Origin: Chitinophagaceae bacterium IBVUCB2
GTDB lineage: Bacteria > Bacteroidota > Bacteroidia > Chitinophagales > Chitinophagaceae
Length of the DNA: 64,000 nt
Direction: 5' to 3'
Assembly: GCA_002127295.1 (NCBI GenBank)
Contig: NFUV01000001.1
Coordinates: forward strand, 1,054,001-1,118,000
Numbering within the stretch: position 1 is the first letter of the stretch; the number at the start of each line of letters is the position of its first letter. A program made the translations under genes and the position numbers. The notes beneath the pieces are model-generated. The model was not told where the DNA came from and did no database searches. It saw only the letters and a program-made list of their open reading frames with translations. Shown here piece after piece: positions 17,796 through 25,611 of the stretch.

Positions 17796-18383
17796 TTATG
17801 GTTTAAGCGATTTTGATTTTTCGGCGAATAGTACGGGAAGAAAATCTTTATTTAATTCCAAAAATTTTGTGGGTTCAGCGGGTTCATCGCCATACTCATT
17901 TAATTGCAATTGCCACCAGCCTACATTTTTCCATTGCCCTAACTTATAACCCACTTTTTCATAAGTAGCAAAATAAGTAAATCCAAGACTTTCATGAAAA
18001 GCCACACTCTTTTCATTTGGCAAATTGATTACAGCATACACATTATTAAAACCCTGTCGTTGAAGAATTGCGAATAAAGCAGTGTACAATGCCCTGCCAA
18101 CACCTGCTTTTTGAAAATCATCATGGATATACACCGAACATTCCACACTCCATTGATAAGCTACCCTTTCCCTGTAGCGGGATGCATAGGCATACCCTAC
18201 GATTTTTCCCTCCGATTCGCAAACTAACCAGGGCCAGTTTTCGAGATAATAGTTGATTCGTAGTGCAAATTCTTCTTCTGACGGAACTGTCGTTTCAAAC
18301 GTAAGCGAAGTATTTTCAATATAAGGTGCATATATATTGAGTATGCCGTTGGAATCAGCGGGGGTGGCAAGGCGAAGAAGCAT
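17796..18383 (-). CDS. GNAT N-acetyltransferase, phosphinothricin/Met-sulfoximine type
   Basis: This protein is 195 aa from ATG at 18383; a TTG two codons upstream is less likely. It shows the opening LLRLATPADSNGILNIYAPYIENTSLTFET and the acetyl-CoA loop QKAGVGRALYTAL, then VYAVINLPNEKSVAFHESLGF and a C-terminal WWQLQL. This matches the PAT/MnaT group that acetylates phosphinothricin, methionine sulfoximine or similar small amines. The natural substrate is unknown. It ends 19 bp from the convergent aminotransferase stop. A GAAATTTG box ends 3 nt before the chosen ATG and supports that start. Confidence 0.9.
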   Translation of the reverse strand: MLLRLATPADSNGILNIYAPYIENTSLTFETTVPSEEEFALRINYYLENWPWLVCESEGKIVGYAYASRYRERVAYQWSVECSVYIHDDFQKAGVGRALYTALFAILQRQGFNNVYAVINLPNEKSVAFHESLGFTYFATYEKVGYKLGQWKNVGWWQLQLNEYGDEPAEPTKFLELNKDFLPVLFAEKSKSLKP

Positions 18384-18413
18384 GGTCAAATTTCAGGTTT
18401 AAAAAGCAAAAAA

Positions 18414-18434
18414 GCCCCAAAAAGGGGCCTTTTG
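18414..18434 (-). terminator. Terminator of tRNA-Met
   Basis: GCCCC-AAAAA-GGGGC (18414-18428) forms a hairpin just after the 3' end of the tRNA. On the minus strand it is preceded by AAAAG and followed by TTTTTTGC. A short T-run on the other side means it could also work weakly in the plus direction. Confidence 0.7.
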
Positions 18435-18508
18435 TACGGGAGAGCAGACTTGAACTGCCGACCTTCGGGTTATGAATCCGATGCTCTAACCAGCTGAGCT
18501 ACCCCCGC
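18435..18508 (-). tRNA. tRNA-Met (CAT anticodon)
   Basis: The minus strand folds into a full 74-nt cloverleaf. The acceptor stem GCGGGGG pairs with CTCCCGT (with two G-U pairs), the D arm is GCTCAGCTGGTTAGAGC, the anticodon loop is TTCATAA, and the T arm is GGCAG-TTCAAGT-CTGCT. The discriminator is A and no CCA is encoded. The anticodon stem (TCGGA with CCCGA) has an A-C mismatch next to the loop. The first pair G-U argues against an initiator tRNA; elongator Met is most likely, though a CAT tRNA could also be the Ile type with modified C34. Confidence 0.9.
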
Positions 18509-18596
18509 AATTGGGCGGCAAAAATAGCCATTTTAGACAAAAGAGTAAAACGAGTTTTGATCTATTTACCGCTTATTATCCCCCAAAAAATAAAAA

Positions 18597-18614
18597 GCAG
18601 GCTAAAAAGCCTGC
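18597..18614 (-). terminator. Terminator of the 131-aa secreted protein
   Basis: GCAGGC-TAAAAA-GCCTGC forms a 6-bp stem (extended by A-T pairs), followed on the minus strand by TTTTTATTTTTT. It lies 27 bases after the stop codon at 18641. Confidence 0.75.
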
Positions 18615-18640
18615 TTTTATATAAACTAGGAAAGATCTAA

Positions 18641-19036
18641 TTAGTAGAGTGAGTAGGTATACCTGCCTGTGCAGTTACCCGTCGCTGTCCAATCTCTTGT
18701 ACCTCCGGTTGAAATACAATAGATCTCTGTGTAACCATCAGCAACGTTTACAGTAAATGAACCATAAGGAGACAACGTACCACGATAGTAACCATCCACA
18801 TATACTTTTACATATAAACCAGAATAGTTATCAAAGAAAACGCTACAAGTTCCTCTTGATTTTGTTTCTACTACATCCGTAGTGGGAGCTTCCCCTTTAA
18901 TTTTAGATGCGCTACGGTTGGATTCTACAGCACTTGACTGTAATTTAACGGCAATTTTTTTCTGCGCAGAGACGGTGGTGGTAAATGCAAGCATCATACA
19001 AGTGATAGCAAACATTCCAATCAGTGTTTTTTTCAT
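18641..19036 (-). CDS. Small secreted protein with Cys/aromatic C-terminal half, caspase-island operator
   Basis: This 131-aa protein starts with a signal peptide (MKKTLIGMFAITCMMLAFTTTVSAQ). A basic, disordered-looking stretch follows (26-60), then Ser60-Arg61-Gly-Thr-Cys64 and a beta-rich, Tyr/Gly-rich tail with two more cysteines (CISTG, NCTGRYTYSLY). I do not recognise the family. It lies downstream of the 746-aa caspase on the same strand but has its own copy of the island operator (19120-19135) and -7 box. The SRGTC site resembles SRAGLC in the other small secreted protein of the island. I infer, without proof, that it is a target or partner of the proteases. Confidence 0.7.
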   Translation of the reverse strand: MKKTLIGMFAITCMMLAFTTTVSAQKKIAVKLQSSAVESNRSASKIKGEAPTTDVVETKSRGTCSVFFDNYSGLYVKVYVDGYYRGTLSPYGSFTVNVADGYTEIYCISTGGTRDWTATGNCTGRYTYSLY

Positions 19037-19088
19037 GTTTATTTTTTTTAAAGGTAATACGAAGGTTGTTTTAAAATTTTTATTGAGA

Positions 19089-19135
19089 GCAAGTTAATAT
19101 TGAGAATTACCTGCGCCAATACCCATTAATAGGTA
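19089..19135 (-). promoter_or_regulatory. Island operator S1 and promoter of the 131-aa secreted protein
   Basis: On the minus strand TACCTATTAATGGGTA (19135-19120) is a 16-bp 7-2-7 inverted repeat. TTG follows at once (19119-19117), then exactly 20 nt, then the -7-like box TAACTTGC (19096-19089). The leader to the ATG at 19036 is about 45-50 nt. Placement overlapping the -33 element suggests activator-type control. Confidence 0.7.
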
Positions 19136-19137
19136 TT

Positions 19138-21378
19138 TTAATATTTTGATTTTACAGGCATTTTAATAAGATTCCAGTTAGATACCGATTTTTTAAATGA
19201 CCTCGTTCCCCCCTCATTACCCATGTTCAGCAAGTCGCCTAATGGGCTCTCAACTCCTCTTGCTGATCTCACACCTTCCTGGTTAAATACCATGGCATAA
19301 TTAGGAATTGCTTCATCAGCAGCTAATACGTAATAATTATCTGTTCCAATCGGCTCTGATACTTCTCCTTCAAAAAGAAACACTTTCTTCACCAGGTTAA
19401 AGTTTTCATATTTAGGAAACTGGTTCCCAACATTCCCATCACTTTCGCCAGGATAAACCAAAGTCATATTACCATCTTTATCAATCAGGAAAACATATAC
19501 AAATCGTTTTACCCTGTTGGCACCGGTGTAACCTTCGTTAGCAACCAGATTAAACGCAACATTTTCACCCACTTTATATTCCTGGTTATTTATAACTGCA
19601 CCAGTTCCTTTATTTACGAGTTCCAGGTGAAAAGGAAAATTACTTTCGCCATCTTTTGGTCCGGATAACTGAACCCATCCTCTTATTTTAGAAAGCCGCA
19701 TCGCATACTCATATAAGTTATCCGCTACAGAAGTGCCAGCTTCATTCCCCCCATCTTCCAGCACAAAACTTTTTGTTTGTACAGGCATTGATTCAAGGCT
19801 ATCTCTGGATGATGTTTGTGCACGGCGAAATCCGTAAGCTGGTTTTCCATTCTCATCAATTGTTCCGTAAAGTACATAGTGCGCATCAGAAGAATTATCA
19901 ACAATCATAATACTCCGGTTGGTTCGCAATTTTCCTTTTACTGCATCTGCCAATGCTTTGGATGGTGGTAGTTCAAAATAGAAAGATGAATCCTGTTTAC
20001 CCAACTGTAAAAGGTTGGCAGCAGTAATGGTGGATGGCGCAGGTACATCTTTACCATCTACATTCACCTTGTATTTATTACCATCATAAAAAATAGTAGT
20101 GTAAGGATCAGCTTTCTCCAATTTATTTATCCAGTTTATTTTTTTAGATTGTCTCAATTCATTGTTAACTGCCGCCAGTTTTGCAATATCATCATATAGC
20201 ATATTTACAGATGGAACATATACTTTTAAAAGTGGCGCAGCAGAAGATACCCAGTTGGTTACTTCCAGCAGGTTACCAGCTTTTAGATCTTTAATATTAC
20301 CTTTCACTACCCTGGCTCTTGATTTATTGACACCCATTACAGAATCTATTTCCACTTTTACCAGTGTGTCGGTCCCATTAAATTTTACCAGTTCGTTTTC
20401 TTTATTCAATCCCAATGCAAAACCGCCCTGTAAAAAAACTTTACCATTTTCAAAACCGGAAATAGCTATTAAAGATTTATCCGGGAGGCTTCCTTTTTCA
20501 ATTCCGAACAAGGTTTGTTGCTGTCTTTCAGATTTACCTGCTAATACGGGTTCTTGTTTCTTTCCATTACTTTTTAAAATGGCCCGGAGACTTGTAAATA
20601 GATTTATTACTGATGCATTTACAGATTGTTGTTCCAGGGCCTGGCATAAAGCAATAGTAAAAGCACCGTGGGGAATATTATTTTCATCCCGCTGCTCTTG
20701 TGCAAATTCATTATCCTGGGCTGCTGAAATAATAAGAAAGTTTCCTTCTGATCTTGTCTCTGGTGGTACAGGTTGTGAAGCATCTTTTGCATCATAATTT
20801 GCATCGGCAATAAATCTTGATTTGCCGGGGGCATTGGGACCACGGGAAAGTGATCCGCTATGACAACAATCCATGATCACCGTTAATTTTACGCCTTTAT
20901 CTAAAAAGGCATTAAAAACTTTTGCCAGTTCTTTATCCCTGATATCCTCCACTCCTTCTTTATATGTATCACTGGGCACCATTGATTCATCTTTCTTATC
21001 TGTTTCCTTCGCCAAACTGTTAGGCACCTGGCTACCGTGCCCGGCATAATAGATAAAAGCAATATCATTGGCTTTACTTTTATCCAGTAAATCGTTCATT
21101 GATTTAAGAATGGCCGCCCTGTTAGCAGCATCATTATACAATGTGTCTACTTTGCCTGCATCAAATTGAAACTTAGAAACGATAACAGATTGAATAGAAC
21201 GACCATCATTTACGCAACCATCCAAATTTCTAAAAACAGACCTTGCAGTACTGGCCGGTTTATATGTGGAGGGTGGCTCATATTGGTCAATAGCAATAAT
21301 AAGAGCTCTTTTTTCTTGCGCCATGATAAGGCTGGTGATAATGAGAGCTAATGTGGTGATAAAGAAATGCTTGGACAT
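19138..21378 (-). CDS. Exported caspase-family (C14) protease with DUF4384-like tail
   Basis: This 746-aa protein has a signal peptide (1-20, MSKHFFITTLALIITSLIMA) and a caspase p20-like domain over about 23-300. It opens with KRALIIAIDQYE and carries catalytic His114 in YYAGHGSQ and Cys172 in IMDCCHSGS. The middle region (about 305-570) is of unknown fold. The C-terminus (about 575-730) resembles DUF4384, as in SGPKDGESNFPFHLEL and FVYVFLIDKDGNMTLVYP. C14 proteins of this kind are cysteine proteases; bacterial members mostly cut after Arg or Lys. It is one of six in the island and has operator S2 with a leader of about 235 nt. Its substrate is unknown. Confidence 0.9.
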   Translation of the reverse strand: MSKHFFITTLALIITSLIMAQEKRALIIAIDQYEPPSTYKPASTARSVFRNLDGCVNDGRSIQSVIVSKFQFDAGKVDTLYNDAANRAAILKSMNDLLDKSKANDIAFIYYAGHGSQVPNSLAKETDKKDESMVPSDTYKEGVEDIRDKELAKVFNAFLDKGVKLTVIMDCCHSGSLSRGPNAPGKSRFIADANYDAKDASQPVPPETRSEGNFLIISAAQDNEFAQEQRDENNIPHGAFTIALCQALEQQSVNASVINLFTSLRAILKSNGKKQEPVLAGKSERQQQTLFGIEKGSLPDKSLIAISGFENGKVFLQGGFALGLNKENELVKFNGTDTLVKVEIDSVMGVNKSRARVVKGNIKDLKAGNLLEVTNWVSSAAPLLKVYVPSVNMLYDDIAKLAAVNNELRQSKKINWINKLEKADPYTTIFYDGNKYKVNVDGKDVPAPSTITAANLLQLGKQDSSFYFELPPSKALADAVKGKLRTNRSIMIVDNSSDAHYVLYGTIDENGKPAYGFRRAQTSSRDSLESMPVQTKSFVLEDGGNEAGTSVADNLYEYAMRLSKIRGWVQLSGPKDGESNFPFHLELVNKGTGAVINNQEYKVGENVAFNLVANEGYTGANRVKRFVYVFLIDKDGNMTLVYPGESDGNVGNQFPKYENFNLVKKVFLFEGEVSEPIGTDNYYVLAADEAIPNYAMVFNQEGVRSARGVESPLGDLLNMGNEGGTRSFKKSVSNWNLIKMPVKSKY

Positions 21379-21688
21379 AACCTTTAATTTTGGATTTGGT
21401 GGTGCTATTTGAAGATTTTAATGTATTTATTACGAAAATATATCTGGCTAACTGGTAGACTACTAATATAAAGTGTTTTGAGTACAACATCCAACCTAAT
21501 ACCACTAACCGTAAGCATTGAGTTGATTGGAAGCTGAAAAGTTGTATGCCCTGAAAAAAAAGCAATATTACTTTTCGTATTAAATAAGTTTGATGTTTTA
21601 GAAGGTCTCATTATAAACACAATTTAGTAGCATAATTCTCCTGAAACTATACCCAGTTATGGGTATTTCATAGTAAGTGGCTCTTGGC
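21379..21688. other. Intergenic region of 310 bp holding the 746-aa caspase promoter
   Basis: The right part carries operator S2 and its -7 box. The remaining 230 nt form an unusually long, A/T-rich leader for the caspase gene. Short frames on the minus strand here have no protein-like character, and I see no convincing RNA structure. Confidence 0.5.
21619..21665 (-). promoter_or_regulatory. Island operator S2 and promoter of the 746-aa caspase
   Basis: TACCCAGTTATGGGTA (21650-21665) is a near-perfect 7-2-7 inverted repeat. Read on the minus strand, GGGTA is followed by TAG in place of TTG, exactly 20 nt, and then TAAATTGT (21626-21619), a TAnnTTTG-like box. Confidence 0.7.
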
Positions 21689-22876
21689 CTAATCTGTAAA
21701 TCCCCAAGTTACTTTCAGCATATCCTTATATTCTGCAGGAATTTCTACAGCTTGATAAGCTTTTAGAGCATATATTTTTGCCTCGGCAATGTCGCCAATA
21801 GTAGTATAGCAACTCATTTGAATAAGGTATAAACAGTACTCTTTTCCCTCATCACTTTCCTGTAGCTCATAACGGGCAAGCTTATTAATTAGGCGTTGGG
21901 CATTCTCTTTGTCAATGACCGCTGAAAATTCCTCAAACCACCCTGCAATGGCTTCAATACTGGTGGTGCTTTTTCTATCGTCAAGATATTCTAATAATAA
22001 TCCCGTTGCTTTACTGATATTTTTATCGGCCCGGAGTGCTTCTTTGAACAATAAGTCTTTTACAGCATACTCATAATTAGTAGGAATATATTTCTTTATG
22101 ACACTTGAAAAAGAGTCTATTTGCTGATTGCTTCTTTGATACACAACCATAGCCTGGTTAAATATTCTTTTGTACAAAAGAGAAGTTATTTGTTCGGTAG
22201 TAAGATTAAATAACTCTCCGATCCTGGCAGGATTATTACTTAAATAACTCAATTGTATTTCGGTAAGTTCGGGAGCCTGGAGCAATGCTGTAATGGCCAC
22301 ATCTTTATTGCTAAGAATATCTTTTTTTCCTGCCAGGTAGGCTCTAATAATTGCTCCTTTATCTACATCTTGTAATCTATCTGCCTGGAAAGCCCATTTA
22401 GCAAATGCAGCATCCGTCAGCAGTAAGCCGGCAGCTTGCTCTTTCATCATTATATATTGCTTAGCAGGATCTGCTGCATTTTCGCCAAGGCTGATAAAAC
22501 CTGTCACATCAGTTGCACCTATATATTTATGTACAAGTTTACCATCAGCAGAAAAGAACAGTAACGTAGGATAAGAATCTATGGAGAATTCTTTAGCCAG
22601 TTCTATACCTTCCCCCTTTTCCATATCAAACTTTACGCTGATATAGTGATGGTTGTAATAAGCGGCTACCCCTGCATCAGTATAAACATTTTTTTCAAGG
22701 TATTTACAGGGACCGCACCAGGCAGTATAAGCATCGAAGAATATCATCTTATTTTCCCGTTTTGCTTTTGCTTTTACTTCTGCCCAGGTGGCATTTTTTT
22801 CAAATGCAATCTCATCGGCGAAGCTTACAGAAAAAGAAAGGAAAAATACAAGCAAAAGTGAAGTATAACGTTTCAT
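21689..22876 (-). CDS. Exported thioredoxin-fold protein within the caspase island
   Basis: This 395-aa protein has a signal peptide (MKRYTSLLLVFFLSFSVSFA) and an N-terminal thioredoxin-like domain (about 22-150) with active site AWCGPCKYL, Cys54 and Cys57. The segment KRENKMIFFDAYTAWCGPC is typical of thioredoxin_7-type proteins that act in the periplasm. The remaining 240 residues are helical and contain no motif I know. It lies between two caspase genes on the same strand, but no island operator is seen upstream of it. It may receive transcription from the 820-aa caspase 115 bp upstream. A role in keeping the catalytic cysteines reduced is only an inference. Confidence 0.85.
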   Translation of the reverse strand: MKRYTSLLLVFFLSFSVSFADEIAFEKNATWAEVKAKAKRENKMIFFDAYTAWCGPCKYLEKNVYTDAGVAAYYNHHYISVKFDMEKGEGIELAKEFSIDSYPTLLFFSADGKLVHKYIGATDVTGFISLGENAADPAKQYIMMKEQAAGLLLTDAAFAKWAFQADRLQDVDKGAIIRAYLAGKKDILSNKDVAITALLQAPELTEIQLSYLSNNPARIGELFNLTTEQITSLLYKRIFNQAMVVYQRSNQQIDSFSSVIKKYIPTNYEYAVKDLLFKEALRADKNISKATGLLLEYLDDRKSTTSIEAIAGWFEEFSAVIDKENAQRLINKLARYELQESDEGKEYCLYLIQMSCYTTIGDIAEAKIYALKAYQAVEIPAEYKDMLKVTWGFTD

Positions 22877-22991
22877 AACAGTGTTTTTGGTGTGTATTAT
22901 TTAAAAGTAGATACTGTTGCCCCAACAATTACACTGGTGATGCAGTTAAATAAACCTTAATGAAATAAATGAGGATAAGCGTACGCCTCAC

Positions 22992-25454
22992 TTAATTTGA
23001 TCCAGCAGATTCGTTAGGGAAATATTTCCTGATGAGATTTTTGAATTCCGGAGTAGAACGAATAAAGGAAAGATCTTTATCATATAGCAGCGTAAAATAA
23101 TTACCGTAGCCAAGCCGTAATGCATTATCAAGACTTGCTAAAGCTGCCTCCTTATCTTTTATTAACGATTTATAACAAGCATGGTGATACCAGGTGTAAA
23201 CATCATGCTGCTTATATACAAATACCTGGTCAAAGAAATATTGCACCCCGGTCCCTTTATTCAACAATGCAGAATCCCTTATATATCCATACAATATCGA
23301 TAAGTAGGACAAATACTGCATATTAAATATATACTGCGTTTCCTTAAACTGCTTATACTCTTTTCCGTCTGTAACGGTATATGTTTTGCCAAAATATAGC
23401 TGAAGATTGTTTACATAACCCTCCATAAATGCAGGAGCATACACTGCCGATTTAACGAAGGACTGAAACGCCTTACCAATATCTCCTTCCAAAACCTCAA
23501 TTGTACCCATATTGAAATTAGCAAACACATTTAAGCTGTCAGCCGCCAATAATTTTCTAAAATATTTTTTTGCAGAATCAAGTTTGTTGTTGACAAAATA
23601 GTTATGCCCAATGTTATTATCACATATATCACAAGCCCCCATTTCTTTTTTAGCAAGATTATAATAATAGATAGCACTGTCATGCATACTGCTTCGTGAA
23701 AAATATACACCCTTAAAGAAATACCCATTCCCCTTGTATAAAGCAGAGGTATCTATTATGGAATTAATAATGGCTAAGGATTTAGCTGGCTTTTTATTAT
23801 TAAGGTACACATCTGATAATTTTATCCCTACGTCCAGCCAGCCTGGATTTTCTTTTAATAGCTCCTCAAATATTTTTTCTGCATTATCAAACATTTTTAA
23901 GTTTGAATATGTAATACCCAGAGAATAACGAGCCGTTAAATCGTTAGGTCTCAAATCAAGATATTTTTGAAAGGCTTTAGTGGCCTTATCAAAATCATAC
24001 AAAAAAGTATAACGAACTCCCAATGCGTCCAGTGTATAGGCTGCATTAGGCTCAAGTTGTTCAGATTGTTCTAATAGCTTAATAGAAGTTTCTACCGCAG
24101 GCTTCATATAAGCATTGTATTCATTTTCCGATAACGCCCAGGTTAGCGCCATGGACTCCATAAATAGTTTACGGGCCTTTATATTAGTATACATATAATG
24201 TTGATTGCCCAGGAGCTGCAAACAACTATCTAACTCTATTGCCACCAAGCCGCATGATTCCCTTGAAGAATAACTTCTTTGCCCTTTGAGGAGAGGTGAT
24301 ACAATGTCGTTGAATTTTTCGTTTAATACAGCACCCAGATTTCTTCGCATGAGTGCAATAAGTGGATTGTTTGGATATTTTCTTTCAAACAGGCGATAGT
24401 CCCTGAATGCATTAGTATCTGCCGGCATTACTAATTTCTTTTCAGCAATGTTATTTTTAAAAGAAGCATAGAGCTTCTTGCCTGCTTCATCCAGCGAGTC
24501 TGCATATTTTTCGTCGTTACCTTTTGTATTGGCAGATGCCAGCACAGGATAGCTTTTAGCTTTTTCCTGTTTTAAAGCTGCCAGTATGGTTGGGTTTACA
24601 ATACTGATTGTCTTACTCAAATCGCCACTTACCAACGGTATCTGTTTTCCTTCACTATATTTTGCCACATTGGTCTGGATATAACTTTGTAATTCAAACA
24701 TGCTGACTGTGCCATTATTATCATTATCGGCCAAGCCCTTCAACCCCTCCTCCAGTTGCAATGAAAAGAGGCCTCTTCCTCCACCCCACTCTGCACTCTC
24801 TAACGAAAGCTGGTTAGGTTGGCAGGAAAGTATTTTATATTCTTTGCCCCAGGCGGCAGTAAGAGCAGAGGCAGTTTGCTGCACGCCTTCAACTCCACCT
24901 TTTAAATTTCCGGAGTGACAGGCATCCACAATAAATATCATTTCAATTCCACGTTGTGCTAATGGAGATAAATATCTCTTTAAGTCCAAAATTTCCAGTA
25001 CATCATCATTCATTCCAAAATAATTTCCATTGGGACTATTGTGCAACAGCAGCAAACCGTTTTCAATTTGAGTAAGGTCTTCCATATCGCCATGCCCGGC
25101 AAAAAAGAAATACACCCGGTCACCGGGTTTAGCCTTACGGGCTAGTACTGAAATCGCATCCCCTACATTAGTACGGGTAGCGTTTCCGTTTACGAAAGTT
25201 TCAATATTGGCGACAGGCACTTTGCCTCCCCCTTCACTCAATAAAAAACTTTCAAATGCTTGTGCATCTTTATGTGCATATTGTAGATCCGGCACTAATT
25301 TATAATCGCTGATACCTACGATAATAGCATACACATTACCTTTTAGCGTTGCAGTATCGCCAGCCTTTTTAAAACCCCTTTCATCGGGCTGGGCAATTGC
25401 CTGTAAAAAACAGGCAAGCGACAATAGTAATATGAAATTGCGTTTCAGTTTCAT
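22992..25454 (-). CDS. Exported caspase-family protease with EF-hand-like loop and TPRs
   Basis: This 820-aa protein has a signal peptide (MKLKRNFILLLSLACFLQAIA) and a caspase domain over about 40-290: YAIIVGISDYK, His121 in FFFAGHGD, and Cys179 in FIVDACHSGN. Residues 243-254 (DNDNNGTVSMFE) match a canonical 12-residue EF-hand loop, fitting the calcium dependence known for metacaspases. The C-terminal half (about 470-700) consists of tetratricopeptide repeats, for example AYTLDALGVRYTFLYDFDKA and ARYSLGITYSNLKMFDNAE, likely a protein-binding arm. It is divergent from the 734-aa caspase; the pair shares operator S3. Confidence 0.9.
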   Translation of the reverse strand: MKLKRNFILLLSLACFLQAIAQPDERGFKKAGDTATLKGNVYAIIVGISDYKLVPDLQYAHKDAQAFESFLLSEGGGKVPVANIETFVNGNATRTNVGDAISVLARKAKPGDRVYFFFAGHGDMEDLTQIENGLLLLHNSPNGNYFGMNDDVLEILDLKRYLSPLAQRGIEMIFIVDACHSGNLKGGVEGVQQTASALTAAWGKEYKILSCQPNQLSLESAEWGGGRGLFSLQLEEGLKGLADNDNNGTVSMFELQSYIQTNVAKYSEGKQIPLVSGDLSKTISIVNPTILAALKQEKAKSYPVLASANTKGNDEKYADSLDEAGKKLYASFKNNIAEKKLVMPADTNAFRDYRLFERKYPNNPLIALMRRNLGAVLNEKFNDIVSPLLKGQRSYSSRESCGLVAIELDSCLQLLGNQHYMYTNIKARKLFMESMALTWALSENEYNAYMKPAVETSIKLLEQSEQLEPNAAYTLDALGVRYTFLYDFDKATKAFQKYLDLRPNDLTARYSLGITYSNLKMFDNAEKIFEELLKENPGWLDVGIKLSDVYLNNKKPAKSLAIINSIIDTSALYKGNGYFFKGVYFSRSSMHDSAIYYYNLAKKEMGACDICDNNIGHNYFVNNKLDSAKKYFRKLLAADSLNVFANFNMGTIEVLEGDIGKAFQSFVKSAVYAPAFMEGYVNNLQLYFGKTYTVTDGKEYKQFKETQYIFNMQYLSYLSILYGYIRDSALLNKGTGVQYFFDQVFVYKQHDVYTWYHHACYKSLIKDKEAALASLDNALRLGYGNYFTLLYDKDLSFIRSTPEFKNLIRKYFPNESAGSN

Positions 25455-25517
25455 TGTGAAAATACCTGACTCAGAGAAGATACGTCTAAAAGAAATTGAC
25501 TAACTCTCTTATTCACC

Positions 25518-25594
25518 TAAAGATAATATAGTTTGCAGAAGATAATCTACCCACTGACGGGTATTGTAATCTTGAATTGATAGTAATACCTTTC
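25518..25594. promoter_or_regulatory. Island operator S3, shared by two divergent caspase genes
   Basis: TACCCACTGACGGGTA (25548-25563) sits between the divergent genes. To the right, TTG (25564-25566), exactly 20 nt and TACCTTTC (25587-25594) lead to the ATG at 25612. To the left, the minus strand has TATCTTTA (25525-25518), with a 19-nt spacer counted the same way, leading to the ATG at 25454. One bound dimer could control both. Confidence 0.7.
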
Positions 25595-25611
25595 TTAAAT
25601 ATTTACCAGTT

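Noticed and set aside
21405-21620. Minus-strand frames in the leader of the 746-aa caspase
   Set aside because: Composition is not protein-like and the frames overlap the -7 box or caspase start; treated as leader.
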